From Porphyra umbilicalis (taxonomy: Eukaryota > Rhodophyta > Bangiophyceae > Bangiales > Bangiaceae), in contig KV919160.1 of assembly GCA_002049455.2 (NCBI GenBank), positions 1 through 59,846 of the forward strand: a stretch of 59,846 bases of DNA, written 5' to 3'. The translations under genes were made by a program, and so were the position numbers. Positions within the stretch are counted from its first letter, which is position 1. Each line of letters opens with the position of its first letter. Under the pieces are notes generated by a model. That model did no database searches. It was not told the origin of the DNA and saw only the letters and a list, made by a program, of their open reading frames with translations. Below are positions 11,920 through 22,500 of the stretch, one piece after another.

Positions 11920-12156
11920 CGTGCCAATCGGTGCCCGCAAGCAGTCGTGCACAGGGGTGCCCGCAAGCAGTCGTGAAGAGGGGTGAGCCCGCACGCGGCC
12001 GTGCGGAGGGGTGGCCACACGCGGCCGTGCGGAGGGGTGGCCGCACGCGGCCGTGCGGAGGGGTGGCCGCACGCAGCCGTGCAGAGGGGTGGTCGCACGC
12101 AGCCGTGCGGAGGGGTGGTCGCACGCAGCCGAGCGGAGGGGTTACTGGGCCAGGGA
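11920..12156. repeat. 26-bp minisatellite, about nine copies
   Basis: Copies of a unit beginning CGTGCGGAGGGGTGG start at 12001, 12027, 12053, 12079, 12105 and 12131, a constant 26-bp step. Older, more diverged copies start at about 11920, 11947 and 11973. There is no unique spacer between copies, so it is a tandem repeat and not a CRISPR array. It reads through as Pro/Cys/His-rich peptide on the minus strand, which is likely artefactual. Confidence 0.9.
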
Positions 12157-12589
12157 AGGGGGCGCTGCGGCCCCATAAATTTGGGCCGGCCGGAACGTGA
12201 ATGGGCCCGAAAGGCCCGAGTGGTGGCGGATCTGCGGTCCACATGCGTATCTCCGAGGTGGACTGGGGCCCAAAGGCCAAATCTGGTGGTGGACCGGTGG
12301 TCGACCCCGAGACGCGGCGATCATCCGGTTGCATTTCCGAGATGACGAGGCGCTGTTCCACCTCGAGAGGGGCGCGCCGTGCACGAAGCGCGCGGCGCCC
12401 CCCCCTCCCCCCCCCCCGCGCGGAGGGCGGTCTCGAGCTCGGCTTTCACGGGCTTGCTTTCACACAGGTTCACGTGAAAGCAACGACCGTAAATTCCTTA
12501 CTCCTCGGCGGCGGGGATGCACGGCGGTCGCCCGCAGGCACAGAGGCGGACAACGAACGAGCGTGGAAAAACACTACCAGATCCCGCAG
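12157..12589. other. Spacer with a small hairpin
   Basis: No supported gene. Two related G-rich stretches near 12197 and 12260 look like an old tandem duplication of about 60 bp. GCTTTCAC (12456-12463) and GTGAAAGC (12474-12481) form a short perfect stem. Confidence 0.4.
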
Positions 12590-13529
12590 GTGCAAATCGG
12601 CTTCTGTACGTACCGCACCTATCAAACTCATCCCGCATGTTGGACCGCACCGGCCCCTATTGCCCCTCTGAGGCGGTATCTGAACACGAGATCTTTAACC
12701 TTTGCAGAGCCTTGCATCACGCTGGTCGCGTTCGAACCCTTGGCACAGGCATCAGATCAGGTAAGTTTAGGCAACATCATACTTCTGAGCAGAAGTGGCT
12801 GGTTAATTATTTTTTGAGTCCGAGGTGTCTGACGTCGTCTCATACCCCAACTGACCATGATGATGGCCTAGTACGACTACAGGACACGGCGGAGGGGGGG
12901 GGCTGTTCTTCTACACTTTACGGATGCAGAAAGGATAACAGCGAAAGAGGGGGGGGGGGGGAGGGGGGGGCCCCCACCCCCGACGGCCGGCCTGCGTCAC
13001 TCCGGGCTTCTTGTCTGTGCTTGTCGGCCGATGTCCTCCCTACGCCGATGCTACTTTCTTCTTCTCTCTCGTCTGCGTCCCTCCTTTCCCCCCCCGCCCC
13101 CCCCCCTTTTGTTATCCTGTCTGCATCCGTATGCTCTAGAAGTACAGCCCCGCCCCCCCGCCGTGTCCCGCAGTCGTACAGTACCAGGTCATGATCAGGG
13201 GCACTTGGGAATGAGGAGGAGGGAAGGCGCCTCGGACTCGAAGCATAGAATTTCGCTTCTCCAAAACCATAAATGAAGCCTGTCATTGTGAAACCTTTCC
13301 CATACGGGAGGAACGAATCCGCAGCCTTGCATGGTGTCGGGGCTCTCACGTGTGGTCATGGTGACGGGGCTCTCACGCGTGGTCATTGTGTCGGTCGCGC
13401 GATATAGCTCCCCACGACTGTTCTAGCCCACAATCTCTAAGTTTTGCTGCAGGCTGCCACAGGGGCCTCCAGGGATGGGCGCGTGCAACATGCGGGATGC
13501 GTTTGATTGGTGAAATAGCCGATTTGCAC
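12590..13529. mobile_element. Large imperfect inverted repeat (foldback or MITE-like)
   Basis: Four pairs of segments match in inverted orientation around a centre near 13030-13070: 12590-12600 with 13519-13529 (exact), 12622-12642 with 13496-13516 (20 of 21), 12871-12892 with 13158-13179 (20 of 22), and 12921-12939 with 13111-13129 (18 of 19). A further exact pair is GAGTCCGAGG at 12816-12825 with 13230-13239. Both arms carry a G or C tract next to the central loop of about 110 bp. The arms are of slightly unequal length; the right arm holds a 27-bp tandem duplication at about 13337-13390. No protein is encoded. Confidence 0.7.
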
Positions 13530-13539
13530 CGTAGAGACG

Positions 13540-14560
13540 GCGAGTGTTTTACCATGTACCACGAACACCCACCGCCACGGCGCCGTGTGCACGCGCGCCC
13601 GGCGCCGCCGCCCGCACCGCGGTCGACGCGTGAGCGCGGCGGGCGCTGCCGACCGGCGCTCCCCCCCCCCCCCGTGTCTGGGTGATTCCGCCGCCCGCCG
13701 CGCGCCGACGCGGCGCGCCCGCCGGCGGCCAAAGCCGCCCCGCGGCGGACCGCCCCGCCCCCCCACCCGCCGTTGCCGCGTGTCGGGGTGCGCGCGGGGC
13801 GCCCCCGTCACGGGCGGGCGCCCCTTGGCGCACCCCTCTCGGGAGGGCGCCGCCCCCGGTCTGCCCTCGTGCACCGCACCCCGCGCGGCGGGGGGGGCGG
13901 GGGGAGGGCCCACGGCGCGACCATTTGGGCGCCGCCGCCGCCGCGCGGGGGGGGGGCGGGGTGGCGGCGCGCGCGCTCGGCCGGCGGGCCCCCCCCCACC
14001 ACCCCCCCCCACCTTGCTCCCCGCCCGCACGCGGTGGCCGCGCGGCCCGCGGCGGCCGCGCGCGTCGGCCCCCCCCCCCCCGCGTCGGCGGCGGGCGGCG
14101 CGGGTGGGCGGGGCGGCCACGCGGCCGCCGCGCCGCGGGCGCACCCGCCGCCGGCGGCCGCGCGGCGCGCCGCGCGGCGGCAGCGGCGGCGCCAACCCCC
14201 CGGGCCGGGGGGGGGGCGGGGGGACGCGCCCCCCCCCCCGACGCCCGCCGCGGCCGCTGCGCGCGCCGCCCGCGGCGGCGGCGGCGGCCGCCGGCCGCGA
14301 CGCACTGCGCGCCGCGGCGCGGCGGGACGCGGGCGGCACGCGGGCGGGCGGGGAGTGTCTGCCCCCCCGTGGCGGCGGCGGTCGGGGCGGCGGCGGCGGT
14401 CCCCGCCGCGCCCGCGAGCGCGGCGGGCCCCCCCGCGCGCGGCGCACGTTCCCCCCCCCGGCACCCCTTCCACTCCTCCGCACCCACTCTCGCTCGCGCC
14501 GCGCCCGAGCGGCGGGTGCTCGGCTGCCACTGCGGCTTTGTCCACCAACACCCCCACACC
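13540..14560. other. Ultra-GC spacer, about 1 kb
   Basis: The sequence is almost wholly G and C, with repeated G and C homopolymers of 7-12 bases and CGCCG-type simple sequence. Every frame on both strands is open because stop codons are nearly absent. None of these frames resembles a protein, so I call no gene. It lies directly upstream of the cyclophilin gene and may act as its promoter or CpG-island region. Confidence 0.6.
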
Positions 14561-14609
14561 CCACCCCCCCCGCGCCTCTCCCGGCTGTCGCAGAGGCATC
14601 GCCGCCGAC

Positions 14610-14611
<2 letters not shown>

Positions 14612-14648
<37 letters not shown>
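14612..14648 (+). repeat. 37-nt poly-C tract upstream of the cyclophilin start
   Basis: An uninterrupted run of 37 C on the coding strand ends 44 nt before the ATG at 14693. It would place a long C tract in or next to the 5' leader. The exact length is likely to vary or to be uncertain in the assembly. Confidence 0.85.
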
Positions 14649-14650
<2 letters not shown>

Positions 14651-14692
14651 TATCTCCCCCCCCCCTCGCCCCCTCCTCGTCGACCTCCCACC

Positions 14693-16362
14693 ATGGGCGG
14701 CTGCTTCTCCGCCGACCCCATCCGGCGCCGCCCCGGCAAGCCCCTCCCCCGGGAGCTCCTCATGCCCGTCGCGCTGCCGGTCGCCCCCCCCTCGCCCGGC
14801 GGCGGGGGGCCGCGGGACGCGTCGGCCGACGGGGGCGGCCCGCCGCCGGTGCGCCACGCGCGGCTCGTCGAGGAGAAGAGCGTCGAGTGGCCGGTGGTTT
14901 GGGATGGCAAGCCCCAGTACGTGTTTTTGGAGATGAGCATTGGCGGGCTGCCCCGCGGCCGCATCGTCATCAAGCTGCGGCCGGATGTGGTGCCGCGGAC
15001 GGCGGAGAACTTTCGGCTGCTGTGCACGGGGGAGCGGGGGTTTGGGTTTAAGGGCACCCCCTTCCATCGGTACGTTTGGGGGGCGGGAGGGGCAGGGGGG
15101 GGGGGGGGGGGGTGGGGGTGTCGGGGGAGTGGCGCAAGCAGAGCCACGCGATGAGGGAGCGCGCCATTGGTGGAAACGAGGGCGGCCACCAGACGCGGCT
15201 TGGAAGGGGGTGCCGCCGCTATGGACGCACCGGCGACCGCCTGCCGCTCGTGCGAGGTGACAGGGCGGGTGGTCAGCGGGCAGAGGGGTCCACTACGTCA
15301 ACGCAAGGTGCGGCGGCACCGAGTCGGACGGGCGTGGCAGAGACGTTGGAGCGAGCGCGACCGCGTCGCTGGAAGATGCCAGCCGTGGCCGCCACCAAGC
15401 GGCTGCGCGTGGGGTGTGGGTCTTGTCTCTGGGCAGCCCCAAGACTGACGGCACACCCTCCTCTCCACTCTGCCGTCGGTGGCGCGCTTGTCTCTTGCTA
15501 CCACCTCGCCGGTGTCGCGCGCGCAACCCCATACGTGCTTGCGCTCCTGGGTGTCTGCTGGTTGGCTCCTTCCCCCCCCCGTCCCACCCTCACAGCATTG
15601 AGCCGACGCTCTGGGCGCAGTCGGGCGACTGGGAGACCAAGAATGGCAACGGCGGGCGGTCTGTGTACGGCCTCCACTTTAAAGACGAGAATCATCACCT
15701 CAAGCATACGGGCCGGGGCGTCGTGTCGATGGTCGTGAGCCGCCCAAACACGAGCAACAGCCAGTTTATGATTGCGCTTGACAAGACCGAATGGCGTACG
15801 TTGGGGGTGAGGGGGCAACGGAGGCAGCGGAGGAGCGCCACGGTTGGGAGGGCACGCGCTGCCCGTCTGGCGGCAGAGGTGAGTGGAGTGCGCCGGGCGC
15901 CATGGGACCCGTCGGCAAGTAGGACGCGTGACCGTCATCCTACAGCGCCATGCGCCGGCACTCTGCCAGGGACCAGGCGGTGGTGGCTAGCCTCCTCCAC
16001 GCCGACAACTGACGTCCTGCCCCGTGCCTCGTTTGCCAAAAGCACCTCCCCCGCTGGCCGCCACGTCACGCCGCTGCCGTCTCCCCCCCGCCCCCAGTCG
16101 ACGATCTGCAGGTGGTCTTTGGGCAGGTCGTCGACGGCATGGAGGTGGTCGACGCCATTGAGGCGGTCGGCACCGCCGACGGTGTCCCGTCTGCGCCCGT
16201 CATCATTGTCGATTGTGGGGAGACGGTCAAGCCGGTGCCCAAGCCCAAGCCGGAGCCGGCGCCGGCGCCGACGCCGGCGCCAGCGGCGCCGGCAGCGGGT
16301 ACGGCCACTGGGGGCGCGGCCGCACCGGCCGCACCGCCGCCACCGCCGCCACCACCGCCGCC

Positions 16363-16400
<38 letters not shown>

Positions 16401-16414
16401 CGCACAAGGCGTAG
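14693..16414 (+). CDS. Cyclophilin-type peptidyl-prolyl isomerase, three exons, acylated N-terminus, Pro-rich tail
   Basis: Exons are 14693-15069, 15596-15795 and 16098-16414, giving 297 residues. The junctions are GTACGT...CACAG and GTACGT...CCCAG, and both restore the conserved text (FHR|IEP and TEW|LDD). The start MGGCFS is a classic N-myristoylation signal with a nearby Cys for palmitoylation, so membrane anchoring is likely. The isomerase domain spans about residues 72-237: [48 protein letters not shown] and [10 protein letters not shown]. Of the cyclophilin A active-site residues, Arg55, Gln63 and Trp121 are kept. Phe60, Met61, Phe113 and His126 read Leu, Trp, Met and Gln, so activity may be weak. 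The tail (about 238-297) is Pro/Ala with Lys-Pro repeats and then a long run of prolines ending SHKA. The gene is convergent with eIF5B. Confidence 0.85.
15070..15595 (+). other. Cyclophilin intron 1
   Basis: 526 bp, GTACGT donor, CACAG acceptor. It splits the catalytic Arg codon (CG|C) of the FHRI motif. No inserted gene is seen inside; the first part is G-rich. Confidence 0.85.
15796..16097 (+). other. Cyclophilin intron 2
   Basis: 302 bp, GTACGT donor, acceptor CCCAG after a C-rich tract. It splits the Leu codon after TEW (C|TC). Confidence 0.85.
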
Positions 16415-16429
16415 CGCGGCCACGATGAG

Positions 16430-16720
16430 ACAAGGAGGGGCTGGGTGGATGGGGGGCGGCAAGGGGCTCGGTGGGGGGACGGCGGCCAGGGGCTGGGTGG
16501 GTGGGAGGCGGCAAGGGGATGGGTGGGGAGGCGGCGGCAAGGGGATGGGTGGGGGGGCGGTGGAGAGAGGCTGCGACGGGGGACGGTGGAGAGGGGCTGC
16601 GACGGGGGGCGGTGGAGAGGCTGCGACAAGGGATGGCAAAGAGGGGCTCCGTGGGCGGGCAGCGGCGAAGGCTGCACGGGGGGGCGGTGGTGAGGGGCGT
16701 GGAATGTACAGAAAGGGCTT
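16430..16720. repeat. G-rich minisatellite downstream of cyclophilin
   Basis: Imperfect repeats of a roughly 24-28 bp unit with the core GGCGGCAAGGGGATGGGTGG, followed by GGTGGAGAGGGGCTGCGACGG units. The plus strand has many closely spaced runs of three or more G and could form G-quadruplexes. It lies in the 3' intergenic region between the convergent cyclophilin and eIF5B genes. Confidence 0.75.
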
Positions 16721-17040
16721 GCGCGGGCCGCCTGCATAACGACGCGCGGCAGAGGTGCGACCAAACAAAGAGAGAGAAACCGTTGCTGTCTCGTGGTGCA
16801 GCCAAACGCGCAGCAGGCCGACGTCAGGGTCAGCAGGACAAATACATGTATGGGGATGGGACACTCAGGGTACAAACAAGAGGAAAAAAGAAGAAAAAAG
16901 GGAGCAGGGAAACGCAAGAGGGGGAAATAAGACGACCAGGGGCGGGAGCACAAAGCAGCGGTCAACCAAGCAACCAACACGAAGAGTGGCGACACACGCA
17001 TGCGCAAGCTACGCAGCGATGGCAGTGGCGGCGGCGGCGC

Positions 17041-19326
17041 TCACTCAATCGCAAACATGCCCTTGAGCTTGACGACCAGCCGCCAGTCGTCCTTGCCGAG
17101 GTCGTCCCGAAAGTTGGCCTTGAGGATGTCAATGGCCTTGCGGGACATTTTGGAGACGAGCGGCTGGGAGCCGTCAAAGTGACGCCCAAACATCAGCGAC
17201 TCGTTCTTGCAAACGACCTTGATGGCGACCGACTCGCCGCGCTTGGCCGTCTGCACGGGCTTCTTGGCCAGCTCAATCGAAGCCACCCGGCCGATATCCA
17301 ACCACGCCCCGGTCGGCAGCTTGACGACCAGCGGTGTTTGCACGCGGAGGATGCCCTCAACGACGTCGACGCCCATGACAATCGGGTTCTTCTTGTTGAA
17401 GACCATCTGGGGGATGATGCGGCAGATGGAGGGGAAGACCACGTCATCCGACGCCGCGTCCCGCCGTTGCCCGCGGATGTCGTCCATGTAGGCCGTGAAC
17501 TGGTCAAACAGGTGGTAGATGATATCGGCGGTGAAGATGCGCACGTCGAGCTCCTCTGCCAGCTCGCGCGCCTCCTTTTCAACGGGCACGTCAAAGGCCA
17601 GCACGGTCGCGTACTCCTTTTTCTTGCGCTCAATCATCGTCGACGTCTTGACAATGTCCTTCTTGTGGACGGGCCCAATGTTGAGGCCGGCGACAGGGAT
17701 TTCGGAGGACTCGAGGAACGCAAGGAGCGCCTCGAGGGAGCCGAGCGTCGACGCTTGTACGTACACGCCAACGCCCGACCGGTCGACGGCGGTCAGGATG
17801 GTTGCAAAGTCCTTCATGACCTCCACCCGTAGCAAGTCGAGCTCCTCTTCCGACCCGCCGTCCTCGGTGATGAGGAGCTGCGTGCCGGCAACGGCGCGGT
17901 CCAGTCCGTCTGCCGAAATCTTGATGCCCTGCGCCGCCTCGATGGAGGCGTGGCGGACGTACTGCCCCTTGACACGCATCTCCTTCATCGGGTGGGGCGT
18001 TAGCAGCGCCCGCACGGTCGTGACGATGGCACCGTCGAGACCGCACACGACGATGGTGTCCCCCTCCTTGAGGGTGCCGCCCGTCAGGATCACGTCGATG
18101 GTCGTGCCGAGGCCCTCAATCACCTTGACCTCAAGCAACGTGCACTCGAGGTGGGACGTCCACATGAGGCGGTCAGACATGAGTTTTTGGGTCAGCGACA
18201 CGAGGAGGTAGAGGAGGTCGGGGATGCCCTCTCCACTAATGGCGCTCGTTGGCACGAGCGACACATGAGACCGCACGTCGTCATTGTCCCAGTAGACCTC
18301 CGAGTTGAAGCCGACCTCAGCGAACGCGACCTTGGTCTCCTCCAACCGCCGCTTGAACTCGTCTTGCACGTGCTTCTTTTGGGCGGGCAGCGCGTCAATG
18401 ACCGGCGTCATTGGCTTGGCCTTCCAATCGTACAGCCGGTCGACCTTGTTGAGCGCCACGATAAAGGGGGTCTTGCGCTGCTTGAGCAACTGAATACTCT
18501 CCATCGTCTGCGGCTCGAGGCCGTGCATAATGTCCACGACCAGGATGGCAATGTCACACAGCGAGCTGCCGCGAGACCGCAAGTTGGTAAACGACTCGTG
18601 GCCCGGCGTGTCAATGATCAGCAACGCCGGGATGTCGTGGGAGAGCGCGCGGCCGGCGGCGAGCTTGGACGTCTCCCGCTTGACCGCGTCGAGCGGGAAA
18701 AAGGTCGCCCCAATCTGCTGCGTGATGCCCCCAGCCTCCCCGTCCTGCACGTTGGTTTTGCGGATCTTGTCGAGGATCTTGGTCTTGCCCGTATCGACGT
18801 GGCCGAGGATGCACACGATGGGGGAGCGCAGGCGGTCGGGCGTGCGCGCCGACCGCGCAGCGGCCGCCCGGTCGGCGCGCGCGGCGGCGAGCGCCGCCCG
18901 CTTCTTGGCCGACACGGCCGCCGCCGTTGGGCCCCGCCGCTCCGAGCCGCTGCCCGAGTCGCTCCCCGAGTCGCTCCCCGAGTCGCTCTCCGACGAGCCG
19001 TCGCTGTCGCTCTCGCTCTCTTCACCGTCAGACCCGCTGGTGGTGCCGTCCCCATTGGCGGCGGCCGCGGCCGCGGCGGCGGCCTTGGCAGCGGCCTTGG
19101 CGGCGGCCTTGGCCTTGGCCGCCTTATCCGCGGCCGCCTGCTTGGCGGCGGCGCTGCCGCCGCCCTTGGCGCCGCCCTTGGACAAGTCGAGGGTGGAAAA
19201 GGCGGCGGCGGCTTCCGCCTCTGCCGCCGCCAACTCCGCATCCTCCTCGGGCGCCGTCGGCAGCGCAATGCCGCCAACGTTGGACACAATGGCCTCGGCG
19301 GTGGCCTCCCAGTCGTCTTCCGACTC

Positions 19327-19363
<37 letters not shown>

Positions 19364-20175
19364 TCGGCGTCGGCGTCGGCCTTGGCCGCCGCGGCGGAGG
19401 CGGCGTCGTCGCCCCCCTCCCCCCCCCCCCCCCCCGCCCTTCCCTTGCCCTTCCCCCGCCCGCCCCGCCGCGAGTCGTACACCACCTTCTTCTTCTTCCC
19501 GTCGGCGCCGTCGCCCGCGGCGGCGGGGATGGCGCCCGACGCTTCGAGTTGCTCCCGAAACTGCGCCGCGCGCGCCTGCCGCGCGCGCTCCGTCTTGGAG
19601 AGGAGCTTGCCATCCTTGCGCAGCTGCTCGCGGCGCGCCCGCTCCGCCGCCTTTTTCGCCGCCTTGGCCGCCGCCGCGGCGGCCGCCTCCTCTTCCGCGA
19701 TGCGCTCGATTTCCGCAATGCGGGCGGCTTCCGCCGCCGCCTCGGCCGCCGCCGCCGCCTCGGCCGCGCGCTGCGCTTCGACGGCTTCGCGCATGCGGCG
19801 GACCGCCGCCGACTCTTTTTTTTTGGGGGCGCCCGCGGGCTTGTCGCCGCCGCCGCCGCCGCCGCCGCCGGCGGTGCTGTCGGCAGAGGGGGCGGCCTTG
19901 GCTTTGGCCGCCGCCTGCTTCTTCTTGAGCCGCTTCTTTTGGGCGGCGGTCAGCACTTTGCCGTCGCCCGCCCCGTCGCCGTCGCCGTCGCCGCCATCGC
20001 CGCCATCCGCGTCGTTGGTGGTTGCCGCCGCCGCCGCCGCCGGTGCGGTCTCGGCCTTGGGCTTTGGGGGGGCGGGCTTGGACGTGCCTTCCAGGTCGGC
20101 GAGCAGCGCGTCGAGGTCGGCGACCCCGTCGGTGGTCGCGGCCGCGGCCGCGGGCTTCTTGGCCTTCTTTCCCAT
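17041..20175 (-). CDS. eIF5B: Translation initiation factor eIF5B (IF2-family GTPase)
   Basis: Single exon, 1,044 residues, stop TGA at 17041-17043. I start at the Met of MGKKAKK (20173-20175), which matches the usual lysine-rich N-terminus; the open frame upstream is leader. eIF5B joins the 40S and 60S ribosomal subunits and hydrolyses GTP at the end of initiation. The first 440 residues are the typical charged, low-complexity region (KKRLKKKQAAAKAKA, long Ala/Glu and Ser/Asp runs). The GTPase follows: G1 GHVDTGKT (about 458), switch I GGITQQIGATFF, G3 DTPGHESF (about 521), G4 NKVD (576) and G5 SAISGEGIPDLL. Domains II-IV follow with VKVIEGLGTTIDVIL and GVYVQASTLGSLEALL. The length fits the family. 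The gene appears intact and is convergent with the cyclophilin gene. Confidence 0.95.
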
Positions 20176-20240
20176 CGCGTCGGGTCGTGGATGAACCAAC
20201 GTCGACGGCGGCAGCCGCTCGGTAAACAGAGAACAGGGAG

Positions 20241-20253
20241 GGGGGGGGGGGGG
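20241..20253 (-). repeat. Poly-C tract in the eIF5B leader (coding strand)
   Basis: A run of 13 G on the plus strand, that is 13 C on the eIF5B coding strand, lies 66-78 nt upstream of the start codon. It parallels the C37 run before the cyclophilin start. Confidence 0.7.
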
Positions 20254-20255
20254 TA

Positions 20256-22500
20256 GGGCCAGAGCGCAGCACGGCCCGACCAGCCAGCGCGGCAACGCAG
20301 CGACGCTCGGTGTCGAGCTCTGGGGAACAGCAGAGCACCGCCGGTGTCCCACGAAAAAAGGCCCGCGGACAGTTGGACACGTTTCATGGCACCGCATGTT
20401 TCAGAACTTAGAGCACACCCAGCAACGTCGCCAGTTCACACACGTTGGCGATATTCGTGCCACGATGTCCACGTGGCAGTTATACGCACAACCTAGCAAT
20501 GTGGGCGTTCGTTCGAGTTCACAAACGGTGCGGGACCCACGGAACGTGTTAAAAACAGAAATGTAATTACAACCGGATAACTCAGGCATGGTTCGCACAC
20601 TCGTTCGCATCGTGCGAACCCTCCCCCAAAAACGGCCTCCATTCTTCTGCGTTCGTACGATGCGAACACTAGTGCGAGCCCATATTGGCCAATTTGAGGT
20701 CGAATGCGGTCAATGTGGCTGCTGCAGCTCATTTCAAACCAATAATTCCAGGCACGTGCGTGCAATACCCTGGCCTTCAGGGCGGTGGCGCGCTCGGCGA
20801 CGCATCGACACCGAGCACGCCGGCCGGCTCCATAGCCGCGAGCGCGCACGGGGGCACATACAGCCACGCTGCCGTGGTGGGGAGAATGTGGGGCGGGGAA
20901 AGGGGTGCCGCCGCCGCCACCGCAGCGGCGGCGGCCCGCCGGCGTCGCGCGAGGCCCACAGGAGGGGCCGTCACTCCGCCGCGCAGCGCACCTGCGCACG
21001 GCGGGCAGGGCGGCCGACACGGCGCACGGGTGGGCGGATGGGACTGATCGCCGCGCGATGTGGTGCCTCCAACCGCGCCACTAGGTGGCGTCAGCAACCG
21101 CCGATGCGCCGCCGCAACAGAAGACGGCGCGCAGGCACGATCACCCGCGGGTCATCGTGGGCGCGTCGAACCCCGGAAGTCGCTGCGCGCGGTCTCCGCG
21201 CGCAACTCGGGGCGGTGGGGGGGGCAGAAGGTCAGACGCCGTCCGGGCCCTGTGACCCTTGTGGCAGGAGAGTCCATCTCAGCCACGTAACTCTATTCAC
21301 TTTTTAGCGTCATCGCGACCCTTCCATCGCTGACACGCCCTCAGATCCCTGAGGACACGAATGCAGACTGCCACCTCTGAAACGGAGATCAAGCCTCGTT
21401 ACCTAAGTATATGTGTGCATCACTACACTTTGAGAGCACCCTGTTCTAAAGACCAGGGAAAAAGCACTGCCACGTCGCACTGGCTAGATCCGGGACGCGT
21501 GAGGCAGAGCAGGCCGTTAAGTACCACGAATCCACGAGGGCCGCTCTGGTCGGCCCAGACAGGAACTGCGGACCCATGGCAAAAAATGTTAGTGGAACAG
21601 CGGGGTCGGTGGACGCCGATGCGAGGGCCTAGCGCTTGCCCGACCCTGCCAATGGCTGCATGGCTGGATTCACTCGTGAACGGGGGTGTCGGGAATGGCT
21701 TCCACGGCTCGGGGATGTCAACGCGGCCTCTCACAAGCGCCGTGGAACGTGACTGCTGGCAGCCTCGAGGCCGACCGTGCGGCTGGCGCAGACAGCCGAA
21801 GCGCTGTTGACACGCTGCGCTATGCCTTGCTGGAGTGCTCTCGGTGTGGATGACCAGTCAGGACATATTCTGTGGCTCTATTTAACCGACCCTGCCAAGG
21901 GGCGTGGGGCCAAGGGTCAGCTCTGGTGACGCACGGGGCTGCTCTAGTGCGAGCACGGGCGTGTCATGAGTCATGGAAGCTACCCCGCCGCCGAAGGTCT
22001 GGCTCAAGTGCTCCTAAAAAAGGGGGGTCGCTGAGCGGAGGGGTGACCTGCTGTCCGTAGAGTCGGGCCCTGCGCGAAGTCCAGGCATTTCTTGAGGTGG
22101 GCGGTCCAGTTTCGTGAACCGTGAGCGGCTGGCTGATCAGCCCTTCGAGTCCCACGGAGGACCTCAACAGGGGGGGTTGAGAGCGCCCATCCCGCCTGCA
22201 GGCACTGTGAGGGACTCTCAATCGCTTTTGCCGCGCGGCTGCATCGCCCCCAGCCATCTGAGGCGCCCCCTCTCCACAGGGATATTGGGGGGGGGGAGGG
22301 GGCACACAAGAGGGGCGAGGTCCTCAGACGGGCCACGCAGACAGACCGTCACCACGTCGGTCGCCACGGCTGTCACCGCCGTCGTCGCCACAACGGCGGC
22401 TCACGCCATCGCCGTTCCCACCGACCCCGTCGCGACGCACGATTGTACACCACCGACGCCAACCACAATCCCCCGGCCTCTCTTCGCCCCGAATATTACC
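20256..22500. other. Intergenic region upstream of eIF5B and of the Harbinger gene
   Basis: No supported gene. A perfect 9-bp stem, GGTTCGCAC (20590-20598) with GTGCGAACC (20612-20620), sits among several GTTCGNA-type words at 20500-20670, which suggests a mobile-element end. The eIF5B promoter should lie near 20200-20500. The left end of the Harbinger element may lie between about 21.9 and 22.3 kb, but no terminal inverted repeat was recognised. Confidence 0.4.

Noticed and set aside
11920..12156. CRISPR-like regular repeat
   Set aside because: The 26-bp units are directly adjacent with no unique spacers, and the context is eukaryotic. It is a minisatellite.
12725..12750. tRNA T-loop-like TTCGAA
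   Set aside because: The flanking bases do not form a T-stem, and no A-box or acceptor stem could be built around it.
13585..15051. Very long open frames on both strands in the ultra-GC spacer
   Set aside because: All six frames are open because stop codons are AT-rich and almost no A or T is present. The translations are Pro/Arg/Gly/Ala simple sequence without any domain.
17041..20397. Longer eIF5B starting at 20397
   Set aside because: The extra 74 residues are Cys/Pro/Trp-rich leader translation across a poly-C run. MGKKAKK is the typical start of the family.
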